Below are positions 7,715 through 15,820 of a DNA stretch of 53,339 nucleotides, piece by piece. The notes beneath the pieces were generated by a model that saw only the letters and a list, made by a program, of their open reading frames with translations, had not been told where the DNA came from and did not search any database. A program made the translations under genes and the position numbers. This DNA is from Betaproteobacteria bacterium (GTDB taxonomy: Bacteria; Pseudomonadota; Gammaproteobacteria; Burkholderiales; SG8-39): NCBI GenBank assembly GCA_009693235.1, contig SHXR01000027.1, forward strand, positions 1 to 53,339, in the 5' to 3' direction. Every line of letters starts with the position of its first letter. Position 1 is the first letter of the stretch.

Positions 7715-9358
7715 ATGACTCCCGACCTGCATTGCCTCGGCATTGCTGATGCCGCGCAGCTCATCGCGGCGCGCAAGCTGTCGCCGGTCGAGTATGTCGA
7801 TGCGCTGCTTGTTCGCATCGAAACATTCGACCCGCAATTGGATGCGTTCATTACGGTGACGGCCGACATTGCGCGCAGCCAAGCGCGGCAGGCCGAAACC
7901 GAAATCATGTCGAGGCGCTATCGTGGTCCGCTGCACGGCATCCCGTTCGCGCTGAAAGATATCTATGCGACCAAAGGCATTCGCACATCCGGCGGCTCCC
8001 GGGTGTGTGCGGAGAACATCCCAAACGCGGACGCCACGACGACGCAAAGGCTTTTTGATGCGGGCGCAGTGCTGCTCGGTAAATTGCAGACCCACGAGTT
8101 CGCGCATGGCGGGCCTTCGTTCGACGTGCTGCGGCCACCGGCGCGCAACCCGTGGCATCTCGAACACTTCACCGGCGGCTCCTCCAGTGGCTCGGGTGCC
8201 GCGCTCGCGGCGGGGATGGTGCCCGCGGCGATGGGCTCCGATACCGGCGGCTCCATCCGCAATCCTGCGTCGCACTGCGGCATCACCGGATTCATGCCGA
8301 CCTAGGGCCTTGTAAGCCGCGCAGGCATGATGCCTAACTCCTTTACGTTCGATCACTGCGGCCCGATGGCGCGATCCGTCGAAGACTGCGTGATCCTGTT
8401 GCAAGCCCTCGCGGGTTTGGATCCCGCGGATGCGGGCAGCATCGAACAGGAGATTCCGGACTACCGCGCCGCGCTTGCCGCGGGCATCAAAGGTCTCAAG
8501 ATCGGTGTGCTCCGCCATTATTGGGAAGAAGATGTGCCGGCGCACGAGGATCACCAGCGCGCGCTGGAAGAGGCGATTGGCGTTTTCGCCAATCTCGGCG
8601 CGAATCTCGAAGACTGTCGCTCGCGGCCGGTCCGCGACTTCTTCGATGTCAAAGTGGTCATCGCCGAGACCGAGCTTTTTGCGATCCACCAGGACGATCT
8701 CATCGCGCGACCCGGCGATTTCGGACGAGACTTTCTCGGGCGCGTGCTGCCAGCCTGCTTGTTTCAGTCCATCGATTATGTGCAGGCGTTGCGCGAGCAC
8801 CGGCGCCTTATTGCTGCGATCAAGCCGCTTTACGCGAAATACGATTTGCTGCTTACTTGCGGCCTGGGTCCGGCGCCCCGTCTTACCGCGTTCCGCACCA
8901 AGAATTTCTGGCAAGGGGCGAACGTATGCACGCCTTCGAACGTCACGCGTAATCCGGTGCTCATGCTGCCCTGCGGCTTTTCAGGTACTGGGCTGCCGAT
9001 GGGGCTTCAGCTCATCGGTCATCCGTTCGGCGATCGGGCGGTGCTCCGCGCCGGCCATGCTTATCAGAGCGCAACCGACTGGCACACGCGTCGGCCCAAT
9101 CTTGTGCCAGGCAAACCGCAACCCGCCTTGAACGCGAGCGGCAACGAACCCGGAGTGCCGGAAATCGACGCAGCGACGCAAAGCCACGTCGAAACGATGG
9201 CCCGGCGCGCCGGCCTGAAGTTAAACGAACGCCAATGGGCGATTCTGTTCGAGACGGCGCCCTTCGCGATCGCGATGGTCGAGCGCGTTCGTAGGTCACG
9301 TGACCGGGCGGAGGAGCCGTCGCTCGTTTTCCGATTCACTGATCGAGCCGGTGGGTAA
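7715..9358 (+). pseudogene. Amidase (amidase-signature family), interrupted by an in-frame amber codon
   Basis: One continuous reading frame for a complete amidase of about 547 residues, broken by a single TAG at 8303-8305. The part before the stop (196 residues) holds the whole Ser-cisSer-Lys catalytic core: ALKD (Lys), GGSSSGSG (cis-Ser) and GSDTGGSIRNPA (nucleophile Ser). The frame resumes at once with GLVSRAGMMPNSFTFDHCGP and runs to 9358. In relatives the interrupted stretch reads GFKPTYGxVSRxG, so TAG stands where Tyr (TAC/TAT) is expected: a single-base nonsense change. No frameshift is present. The truncated N-terminal product would lack the C-terminal half of the fold and is unlikely to be active. 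Alternatives are sequencing error or amber suppression; other genes here end with genuine TAG stops. Confidence 0.85.
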
Positions 9359-9486
9359 CGGGAGAGGCGTAGTAGAACGCGCCTCGCCCCACTGCTCTGG
9401 GGTTTACCCATTTCTCTCAGAAATTCACCATGGGGGACGCGGAGGGAATGAAGGACGCCACCCGAGCGCTCCAACATTGCAACCCG

Positions 9487-9599
9487 CGTAGGCTGGAAAA
9501 GCGGAGCGCATTCCACCGAATCGCGATATGTGCATAAACAACTCGTGCCAGGGTGACAGCCAACTGGTGGAATGCACTTCGTTTTTCTATTGCCCTACG
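9487..9599. repeat. MITE-like element with imperfect terminal inverted repeats
   Basis: A 113-base non-coding element bounded by CGTAGG at 9487-9492 and CCTACG at 9594-9599. Reading inward from each end gives related sequences of about 30-34 bases, both running from CGTAGG through an A-rich stretch and a GxAGxGCATTCCACC core; the 10-base core GCATTCCACC is perfectly inverted on the right (GGTGGAATGC). There is no reading frame inside and no obvious target-site duplication. Similar G/A-rich TGGAATAAGCG...GCATTCCACC-type ends are, to my knowledge, widespread in bacterial intergenic DNA. It lies between the broken amidase and the 3' end of the TPR gene. Confidence 0.6.
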
Positions 9600-9608
9600 T
9601 TTTCACCT

Positions 9609-10250
9609 CTAAATACCCTTCCGCGCTCTGTCGCCCAAGCTCTGTTCGATCAAGGCGGCGTTCATTCGCACGCCTTCCATGTTCGGATTGACCGCGAGGG
9701 CGCGCTTGAAAAATTCGAGCGCCTTTTCCATCTCGCCGTGGTGTGCGTAGATCTGGCCGTACCCGGCGAGCACGCCAAAGTGCACCGGATTGCGTGTGAG
9801 TACCTTATGGCAATCAGCCAGCGAGCGATCGAGTTCGCCCATCAGGAAATAGATCGTGGCTCGCTTATTCCAGCCCTCCGAGAAATCGGGTCGTGCCGCG
9901 ATGATGCGCGCGAAGATTGCCACGCCCGCTTGCATTCGGCCAAGGCCATCGGCAAATTGCTCGTCGATCTTTGGATCGCCGGATCGGCTCCACACGATCC
10001 ATAGCGCCTGCTCGGCGTAATTGCGGACCACTGCATCGTCGTCGCGCAGCGCCCGTGCGAGCGTATCTGAGTCGGCCATCACGCCCTCTTTGGCGAGTTG
10101 AATGATTGCCCGCTTGCGCGCTTCGACATCGGGGCTCGCAAGCGCTGTGAGGGCGTCCGTGCGGTTCGGTTCCTGTGCCGTGATCGGCAAAGCACATAGC
10201 AGCGCGAGGGCAATGCTGCCGACGATGCGGGCGAGTCGGTTCAATGTCAT
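9609..10250 (-). CDS. Secreted/periplasmic protein with HEAT-like and TPR repeats
   Basis: A 213-residue protein of unknown function. It starts with a signal peptide (MTLNRLARIVGSIALALLCA, cleavage likely after ITAQ). Residues about 30-80 form HEAT-like helical pairs (ALASPDVEARKRAIIQLAKE; ALRDDDAVVRNYAEQAL), and about 110-190 form TPR pairs (PDFSEGWNKRATIYFLMGEL; KALEFFKRALAVNPN). ATG 10250 is preferred to GTG 10259 because the AAAGGTGA ribosome site falls between them. Such repeats mediate protein contacts; no enzymatic motif is visible. Gene symbol and partner unknown. Its promoter region contains a dispersed stem-loop repeat also found downstream of fur. Confidence 0.75.
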   Translation of the reverse strand: MTLNRLARIVGSIALALLCALPITAQEPNRTDALTALASPDVEARKRAIIQLAKEGVMADSDTLARALRDDDAVVRNYAEQALWIVWSRSGDPKIDEQFADGLGRMQAGVAIFARIIAARPDFSEGWNKRATIYFLMGELDRSLADCHKVLTRNPVHFGVLAGYGQIYAHHGEMEKALEFFKRALAVNPNMEGVRMNAALIEQSLGDRARKGI

Positions 10251-10264
10251 GGCGATCACCTTTA

Positions 10265-10353
10265 GGAAACGCTGATTAAGCTATCGCGCGCAATCAGCGT
10301 GACAACATTCTTCAGGGAGTTACGAGGGGCAATGGAGGGGTTGGGGCCCCTTC
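10265..10353. repeat. Dispersed stem-loop repeat, copy A
   Basis: Intergenic element starting GGAAACGCTGATTAAGC and containing GGGAGTTACGAGGGG, ending near GGGGCCCC. It shares a collinear series of short blocks with 26109-26182. A perfect 8-base inverted repeat, CGCTGATT (10270-10277) and AATCAGCG (10292-10299), forms a hairpin with a 14-base loop containing AAGCTAT. It lies directly upstream of the minus-strand TPR gene and could affect its expression. Confidence 0.6.
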
Positions 10354-10386
10354 ATCCCCAACAAACCCCCTTGTTCAACTATTCCT

Positions 10387-11379
10387 TTAGATCTTGAAGG
10401 CCTCCAGCGTTTCGCGGGCAAACAGGTCTTCGGGCTTTAACCGCTTCTTCGACAAGCCCTGTTCATGGTGATAGCGAAGGAAGGTATCTAGCACGTGGCG
10501 GTTCGGCGCCAAGCCGTAGCTCCACCAGTCGTCGCCCATTTCGCGTCTGGCATCCTCGACATGCGCGGTGAGCCAAGGCAGCATGCCTTTCAACGCGGCT
10601 GTCTCGGAAAGATCTTGATAGGTATGCCGTTGTGATTGGACGAATGCCTTATACAAGGACTGCGCGATCCACGGATTGGCTTCATACACCTCGCGACGGA
10701 TCGCGATGATGTGCATGATCGGAAAGATCCGCGTCTTGCGAAAATAGGCGCGCTCGACGTCCACGTAGTTTTCGAACAGGCGCCTCACATCGGTCGGGCG
10801 GTTGTAGAACGTCGAGGGTGCGCGCGCGGTGTGCAGTGCATCGATCTCGCCCGCCGCGATCATTTGTGCAAGGGTATTGTCCGGTCCGATCGGTCGAACC
10901 TTGATGGAAGAAGGCAGGTCGAGTTTCAGCTTCTCTTCGCGGCCCAGCTCTTCTTCACCACCGGTCCAATATTCCACGGCGGAGGGCGCCACGCCATACT
11001 CATCTTGCAGGATGCCGCGGATCCACACCGGTGCGGTCATCTGGAATTCCGGGGTGCCGATGCGCTTGCCAATGAGATCCTTCGGTTCGCGGATGCCGCT
11101 TTTCGTAGACACGTAAATCGATGAATGGCGAAAAAACCGCGACGGAAATACCGGAATGGCGATGAAGGTCGGCTTTTCCCGTTGCAAAGATACCGTGTAG
11201 GAGGATAAGGACATCTCGGCGACGTCGAACTCCTGATAGCGAAGCATGCGAAAGAACGTTTCTTCGACCGGTAGCGACAGGCAGTTGAGGTCAATGCCAT
11301 CGGCCTGCACCGTGCCATCGACTAGTGCGCGGGTGCGATCGTAGTTCCAACAGGAAAAAGTGAGTTTCAGTTTTGCCAT
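10387..11379 (-). CDS. 4,5-dihydroxyphthalate decarboxylase-like / NMT1-THI5-like protein
   Basis: A 330-residue protein resembling 4,5-dihydroxyphthalate decarboxylase, itself a member of the periplasmic-binding-protein (NMT1/THI5) fold. The N-terminus KLKLTFSCWNYDRTRALVDG and the following DGIDLNCLSLPVEETFFRM block are characteristic, as is the central IGTPEFQMTAPVWIRGIL segment. No signal peptide is evident, which favours a cytoplasmic role. In databases many such proteins are annotated as ABC substrate-binding proteins; true decarboxylase activity is not proved by sequence. It starts only four bases after the stop of a Bug-type binding protein, so the two genes are one transcription unit and may serve uptake and breakdown of a related aromatic acid. 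Confidence 0.8.
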   Translation of the reverse strand: MAKLKLTFSCWNYDRTRALVDGTVQADGIDLNCLSLPVEETFFRMLRYQEFDVAEMSLSSYTVSLQREKPTFIAIPVFPSRFFRHSSIYVSTKSGIREPKDLIGKRIGTPEFQMTAPVWIRGILQDEYGVAPSAVEYWTGGEEELGREEKLKLDLPSSIKVRPIGPDNTLAQMIAAGEIDALHTARAPSTFYNRPTDVRRLFENYVDVERAYFRKTRIFPIMHIIAIRREVYEANPWIAQSLYKAFVQSQRHTYQDLSETAALKGMLPWLTAHVEDARREMGDDWWSYGLAPNRHVLDTFLRYHHEQGLSKKRLKPEDLFARETLEAFKI

Positions 11380-11383
11380 GGCT

Positions 11384-12358
11384 TCAGCCGCCCTTTACGT
11401 TTGCCGCTTTGATCACCGGCGCCCAGCGCACGATTTCGGCCCGCATGAATTCGAGAAACTGCTGCGGATCCATATCGTTTGGTTCGATGCCTTCGATCTT
11501 CGTTTTCTCGCGCGTTTCCGGATGCACGAGGGCCCTGCGCACCTCTGCGTTGAGCTGATTGACGACATCGGGAGGCATGCCGGCCGGCCCCGAGAGGGAG
11601 AACCAAGTGATCGCGGTGAGCGCCGGATAGCCCAGTTCGGCGAAGGTCGGCAGATCGGGATAATCGACAAGACGCTTTGCGCCGGTCGACGCCAATGCAC
11701 GGGCCTTGCCGGCGCGAACCTGGGTGCCGGCGGTGGTGAGCGTGAAGGCGCCCGCCGAAACATGCCCGGCGATGATGTCCGCCAAGGCCATCGAGGCGCC
11801 CTTGTACGGGACATGCGTGATATCGATGCGCGTGGTGAGCTTCAGCAATTCGGCGACGAGATGTCCATGCGTGCCATTGCCGGGTGACCCGTATGAAAGC
11901 TCTCCAAGCTTCGCGCGCGCGAGCGCAATGAACTCGGCAAGATTTTTCACCGGCACATTCGGATTGACGATGAACGCGGTCGGCGGCCCGCCAAGCAACG
12001 CGATATGGGTGAAGTCACGCACCGGGTCAAAGGGGGCCTTGGACATTTCGGGTGCCAGCACATGCGAGGCGATGCCGGATACAACCAGCGTGTAGCCATC
12101 GGGCGCAGCTTTGGCAACCAGGTCCGAGCCGATGAAACCGCCCGCGCCGGTACGGTTTTCGACGATCACCGATTGCTTCAATGCTTCGGTCAGGCGAATC
12201 GCCACCAATCGGCCAAGCGTATCGGCGGTACCGCCGGGTGCAAAGGGCGCGATGATCTTGATCGGCCGAGTGGGCCATGCCTGCGCCACCGCAGGCAATA
12301 CAAGCGCGATCGTAGCGAGCAGCGTCACGCCAAGCATGGTGATGGAGTTGATGCGCAA
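11384..12358 (-). CDS. Bug/TctC-type periplasmic solute-binding protein
   Basis: A 324-residue intact Bug-family protein. The signal peptide (MLGVTLLATIALVLPAVAQA) is followed by WPTRPIKIIAPFAPGGTADT, VENRTGAGGFIG, APDGYTLVVSG and ITHVPYKGASMALADIIAGH in family order. The start is uncertain: TTG at 12358 gives seven extra residues before the ATG at 12337, and neither has a strong ribosome site. It sits between thyA and the decarboxylase-like gene on the minus strand with a gap of only 54 bases after thyA, so it may be read through from that gene. The ligand is unknown; a carboxylate or aromatic acid is likely. Confidence 0.9.
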   Translation of the reverse strand: MRINSITMLGVTLLATIALVLPAVAQAWPTRPIKIIAPFAPGGTADTLGRLVAIRLTEALKQSVIVENRTGAGGFIGSDLVAKAAPDGYTLVVSGIASHVLAPEMSKAPFDPVRDFTHIALLGGPPTAFIVNPNVPVKNLAEFIALARAKLGELSYGSPGNGTHGHLVAELLKLTTRIDITHVPYKGASMALADIIAGHVSAGAFTLTTAGTQVRAGKARALASTGAKRLVDYPDLPTFAELGYPALTAITWFSLSGPAGMPPDVVNQLNAEVRRALVHPETREKTKIEGIEPNDMDPQQFLEFMRAEIVRWAPVIKAANVKGG

Positions 12359-12412
12359 CGTGTTCGCTCGTTCGAGAAAGGATGGGGACGCGATGATAAG
12401 CGATCCGCTTCG

Positions 12413-13207
12413 CTAAACCGCGATGGGTGCCTTGATGAGCGGATGCGGATCGTAGCCTTCGATCGTGAAGTCCTCGTATCGGAAGCCGAAGATATCGGTG
12501 ACGACCGGATTCAGGCGCATGCGTGGCAACGGTCGCGGCGTGCGCGATAGTTGTTCGCGCGCCTGCTCGAGATGGTTCAGATAGAGATGCGCATCGCCCA
12601 ACGTATGCACGAATTCACCTGGCGCAAGCCTGGTGACCTGCGCGACCATCATCATCAGCAGGGCGTAGGAGGCGATGTTGAACGGCACGCCAAGAAAAAT
12701 ATCAGCGCTGCGTTGATAGAGCTGGCAAGAGAGCTTGCCGTCTGCGACATAAAACTGAAACAACGCATGGCAGGGCGGCAATTTCATCTTCGGGATGTCG
12801 GCCGGATTCCAGGCGGTAACGATATGCCGGCGCGAATCGGGATTCTTGGTAATCGAGTTGACGACATCGCGAATCTGGTCGATCTGTCCGCCATCCGGGG
12901 TGGGCCAGTTGCGCCATTGCGAGCCGTATACCGGGCCGAGTTCGCCGTACGCGTCGGCCCATTCGTTCCAAATGGTGACGCCGTTCCGTTGCAGGTAGGC
13001 GACGTTGGTGTCACCGGCAAGGAACCACAAGAGCTCGTGAATGATCGATTTGAGATGGACTTTCTTCGTCGTGACGAGCGGAAAGCCCGCCGCAAGATCG
13101 AAACGCATCTGCCAGCCGAAGGTCGAGAGTGTGCCGGTGCCGGTGCGGTCGGTCTTGCGGTGCCCCTGCTCCAGCACATGGCGCATCAGATGGAGATATT
13201 GCTGCAT
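12413..13207 (-). CDS. thyA: Thymidylate synthase
   Basis: A 264-residue ThyA, the same length as the E. coli enzyme. It converts dUMP and 5,10-methylene-tetrahydrofolate to dTMP and dihydrofolate. The nucleophile Cys146 is seen in [12 protein letters not shown], the phosphate-binding Arg residues in RTGTGT and DSRRHIV, and the dUMP-binding region in [20 protein letters not shown]. The sequence is intact. It lies 20 bases downstream of the receiver/kinase pseudogene on the minus strand and upstream of a Bug gene; no dihydrofolate reductase gene (folA) is next to it in this window. Confidence 0.97.
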   Translation of the reverse strand: MQQYLHLMRHVLEQGHRKTDRTGTGTLSTFGWQMRFDLAAGFPLVTTKKVHLKSIIHELLWFLAGDTNVAYLQRNGVTIWNEWADAYGELGPVYGSQWRNWPTPDGGQIDQIRDVVNSITKNPDSRRHIVTAWNPADIPKMKLPPCHALFQFYVADGKLSCQLYQRSADIFLGVPFNIASYALLMMMVAQVTRLAPGEFVHTLGDAHLYLNHLEQAREQLSRTPRPLPRMRLNPVVTDIFGFRYEDFTIEGYDPHPLIKAPIAV

Positions 13208-13227
13208 GAGGCTTTTTCTATCCGGGC

Positions 13228-14447
13228 TTACTGCTGGATCTCGGTGAGAAGGGCTGCGGCGCTTCGTGGTCGATGTTCCGGGCGTTTGGCGAGCAACCGG
13301 TTGACCAAGGGTTGATGGTCTGCCAGCCTTGCGGGTAGCCTGGGTACCGGGCCATGAACATGTTGAAAGGCAAGATCTCCCGCGTTATCCGCAGTGTACG
13401 GTGGCCGCCCAGTGAGCATATGGAAAAATACGGCACCGAGACTGTAGAGATCGCCGCGCACATCATGCTCGGCCCCAATGCATTGTTCAGGGCTCATATA
13501 AAGCGGTGTCGCGATGGCCGATCCGTGCGGCGCGATGGCCGCGTCGCTCGCGAAGGTGCGCGTGGGACCGAAATCGGCAAGGGCAAGATGCAAGGGGTTG
13601 CGAAGCAGAATATTTTGCGGTTTGAGGTTGCGATGAATGACGCCTGCGCCATGGGCCGCTGCAAGTCCGCGGGCGATCTGGGCGAGGAACAGCATGGCGA
13701 GATCGGGTGACAAGCCAGACGCGCCGATGCGCGTAGTGAGATCGCCACTTGCGCAGTGCTCCATGATGAGGTAACCCTGCCGTTCACTGAGTGCCTCGTC
13801 GTGGACGATGACGATGTTGTCGTGGGCGACGCGACGCAGCGTGCGGCACTCCTCAATGAAGCGCCGGCAAAACGCCGCGTCTTGCAGCAGTGCGGGTTCC
13901 GGCATTTTGATGACGACCGCCAGCCCATCGGTCTCGCGTTGCGCGAGATAGAGGGTCCCTGCCGAGCCGACCTGGCGGAGCACCCGATAACCCGGGATGA
14001 GGCGTGAAGCGGCGGCTGTCGTCGCGGTGGGGATGCGCTCCTCTTTCGGAACGACCTCGTTTGCCGGTGTATGGAGTGAACGGGATGCAATACCCCGCAA
14101 TGTGCTGGCCACACCGGCCGGGGACATCGCCAACTTGACGACGCAACCCGCCGCACCGGCATGCTATGCTCGCTCGGCATGCGCGGGCGCATCCGCAGAC
14201 ACCAGGAAGACGGTCGGCGGGAAGCCCGCGCCGGATTGCTGCCACAAGGTGAGATAGGCGATGCCTCGCCATCGCCAGGATGTTCATCCAGCATCAGCAC
14301 ATCGAACGCTTGGCAATAGTCGGCCGAGGGCATCGCTTGCCGCGATGGATCCCAGAACGTCAGCTCGATGTCCGGGATGCCCGCGACGATCAGCTGGGCG
14401 ATGTAGGAGCGCATTTCGTCGGCGTCATGGATGAGGAGGAGGCGCAT
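13228..14447 (-). pseudogene. Response-regulator receiver fused to a Ser/Thr pseudokinase; frameshifted, with an internal amber codon
   Basis: From ATG 14447 the frame encodes the first half of a receiver domain (MRLLLIHDADEMRSYIAQLI; phospho-acceptor Asp in VLMLDEHPGDGEA). Near 14265-14275 the homologous frame shifts; it then reads LTLWQQSGAGFPPTVFLVSA and, after a TAG at 14164-14166, AGAAGCVVK, the conserved-Lys end of the receiver. It continues uninterrupted into a kinase domain ending at 13228. The kinase has a degraded Gly loop (QVGSAGTLYLA), the ATP-site Lys (VVIKMPEP), DFG (LADFGPTRT) and APE-like SPEQC, but the catalytic loop reads HRNLKPQN, so the HRD Asp is Asn. It was therefore probably a pseudokinase before the disruption. 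A kinase fragment might restart from TTG 14133. It lies just upstream of thyA. Confidence 0.75.
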
Positions 14448-14463
14448 AGATCGGTCGGCGTGC

Positions 14464-14847
14464 TCAAGGCCGGATCATAGCGCGGGACCACGGTCGCGGC
14501 CGTACGGCGGTCAGCGAAATCAGGGTCGCGACTGCAAAGCTGATGTAAATGACGGTGAATACCCAATTAGGTGCTTCATAAAACAAGATCCGCGCCATCC
14601 AGCGCCCGATGAACGACCGCGGTTCATGCATGCCACGGAGAGCGTCTTCCAGAATGGTAAGTGGACAGGTGATGCCTGCCACCGCTTCGGCGGCGACGAT
14701 CGCAATGGCGACCAAGTGTCCATAGCGAAACCAGGGATTGCGCACCCATTGCCAGTCAAGTCCCCAGCCGATCCACACGGCCGGCAGACCGAGGGTGACG
14801 AACACGGCGATCGCTACATGGAGAACGAGGACGGCATCAACGAGCAT
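14464..14847 (-). CDS. DUF2784 family membrane protein
   Basis: A 127-residue integral membrane protein matching the DUF2784 pattern: four hydrophobic segments (about 3-25, 42-62, 85-95 and 97-115), a conserved FRYGHLVAIAIVAAEAV block and the CPLTILEDALRG motif with Cys and Glu inside the second helix region. No biochemical role is known for the family. It lies between the sulfurtransferase (12-base gap) and the receiver/pseudokinase gene (16-base gap), all on the minus strand, so it probably belongs to one operon with them. Confidence 0.85.
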   Translation of the reverse strand: MLVDAVLVLHVAIAVFVTLGLPAVWIGWGLDWQWVRNPWFRYGHLVAIAIVAAEAVAGITCPLTILEDALRGMHEPRSFIGRWMARILFYEAPNWVFTVIYISFAVATLISLTAVRPRPWSRAMIRP

Positions 14848-14859
14848 GCAACGCGCCGT

Positions 14860-15714
14860 TCAAGGCTGCGGCCCGGTCGCGATCGGGCGCTCTTTGTTCG
14901 CGATCCATTCGCTCCATGACCCAGGATAAAGCTTTGCACCCGTCAATCCGGCAATCTCCATCGCCAGCAGGTTGTGGCAGGCCGATACACCCGAGCCGCA
15001 GCTATGGACGACTGCGCTTGCAAGCCGGTTGCCAAGCAGCGCGGTGAACTCGGTGGCAAGTATCGCGCTCGATTTGTACCTGCCGTCTGGCCCTAGGTTG
15101 AGGCCCCAAAAGCGATTGAGGGCTCCGGGGATGTGTCCGGCCATCGGATCGACGACTTCATTCTCGCCACGGTAGCGATCGGCGGCGCGCGCATCGACGA
15201 CTTGGAACATCGCCTTGCCGCGGTCCTGCATCAGTTGCTCCGCACCCACCCGCATTGCATCCCGAATGCGCGGTGTAAATTGCTTTGGCGTTCGCTGTGG
15301 GATCGTCTGACTGGTCGGCAGCCCTTCGCGTGACCACGCACCGAATCCTCCATCGAGCACGGCGACCGCGTCATGGCCTAACCATCGCAGCATCCACCAT
15401 AGTCGGCTCGCCGGCATGCAACCTTGCGCATCGTAGGCTACGACCTGTTGTGAACCATCGAAGCCGGCCCGACCAAGGCGTTCGGCAAAGGTCGCTGCAC
15501 TGGGCAGCGGATGGCGTCCATTGGCGCCGTTCTTGGGCGCGGCCAGATCATCATCGACCGACAGGAACACCGCGCCCGGGATATGTCCGCGCGCATAGGC
15601 GGTGGTCCCAGCAGTCGGATTCATGAGGTCATAGGTGCAGTCAAACACCAGCCACGACGGATCGTCGAGGTGCTGTCGCAGTTCATTGGTGCCAACGAGC
15701 GTCGTGAATGCCAT
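14860..15714 (-). CDS. sseA: 3-mercaptopyruvate sulfurtransferase-type tandem rhodanese
   Basis: A 284-residue protein with two rhodanese domains (about 5-125 and 150-280). The catalytic loop of the second domain reads SCGSGVSAC, the CG(S/T)GV pattern of 3-mercaptopyruvate sulfurtransferases rather than the CRKGVT loop of thiosulfate sulfurtransferases; the nucleophile is the first Cys. It would transfer sulfur from 3-mercaptopyruvate to a thiol or cyanide in the cytoplasm. ATG 15714 is chosen because GAGGAGC lies about seven bases upstream and the homologous N-terminus (MAFTTLVGTNELRQHL) begins there; a longer in-frame reading to 15777 is unlikely. It leads a minus-strand cluster running to thyA. 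The symbol is by family resemblance. Confidence 0.88.
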   Translation of the reverse strand: MAFTTLVGTNELRQHLDDPSWLVFDCTYDLMNPTAGTTAYARGHIPGAVFLSVDDDLAAPKNGANGRHPLPSAATFAERLGRAGFDGSQQVVAYDAQGCMPASRLWWMLRWLGHDAVAVLDGGFGAWSREGLPTSQTIPQRTPKQFTPRIRDAMRVGAEQLMQDRGKAMFQVVDARAADRYRGENEVVDPMAGHIPGALNRFWGLNLGPDGRYKSSAILATEFTALLGNRLASAVVHSCGSGVSACHNLLAMEIAGLTGAKLYPGSWSEWIANKERPIATGPQP

Positions 15715-15790
15715 GTGATGCTCCTCGCATGCCGTCGCGACGGACAATCCATCGTCAGGCGACCGTGCCGCGCGCAAGAGGTGAGGACCC

Positions 15791-15820
15791 TAAAGGTATG
15801 GACCTTAAAGGTATGGACCA
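15791..15820. repeat. 15-base direct tandem duplication at a gene end
   Basis: Two adjacent 15-base units, TAAAGGTATGGACCT at 15791-15805 and TAAAGGTATGGACCA at 15806-15820, differing only in the last base. On the minus strand the second unit encodes the last residues and stop (GPYL, TAA at 15805-15807) of the ring-hydroxylating oxygenase gene, so the duplication repeats the stop-codon region just after the gene. Confidence 0.8.
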
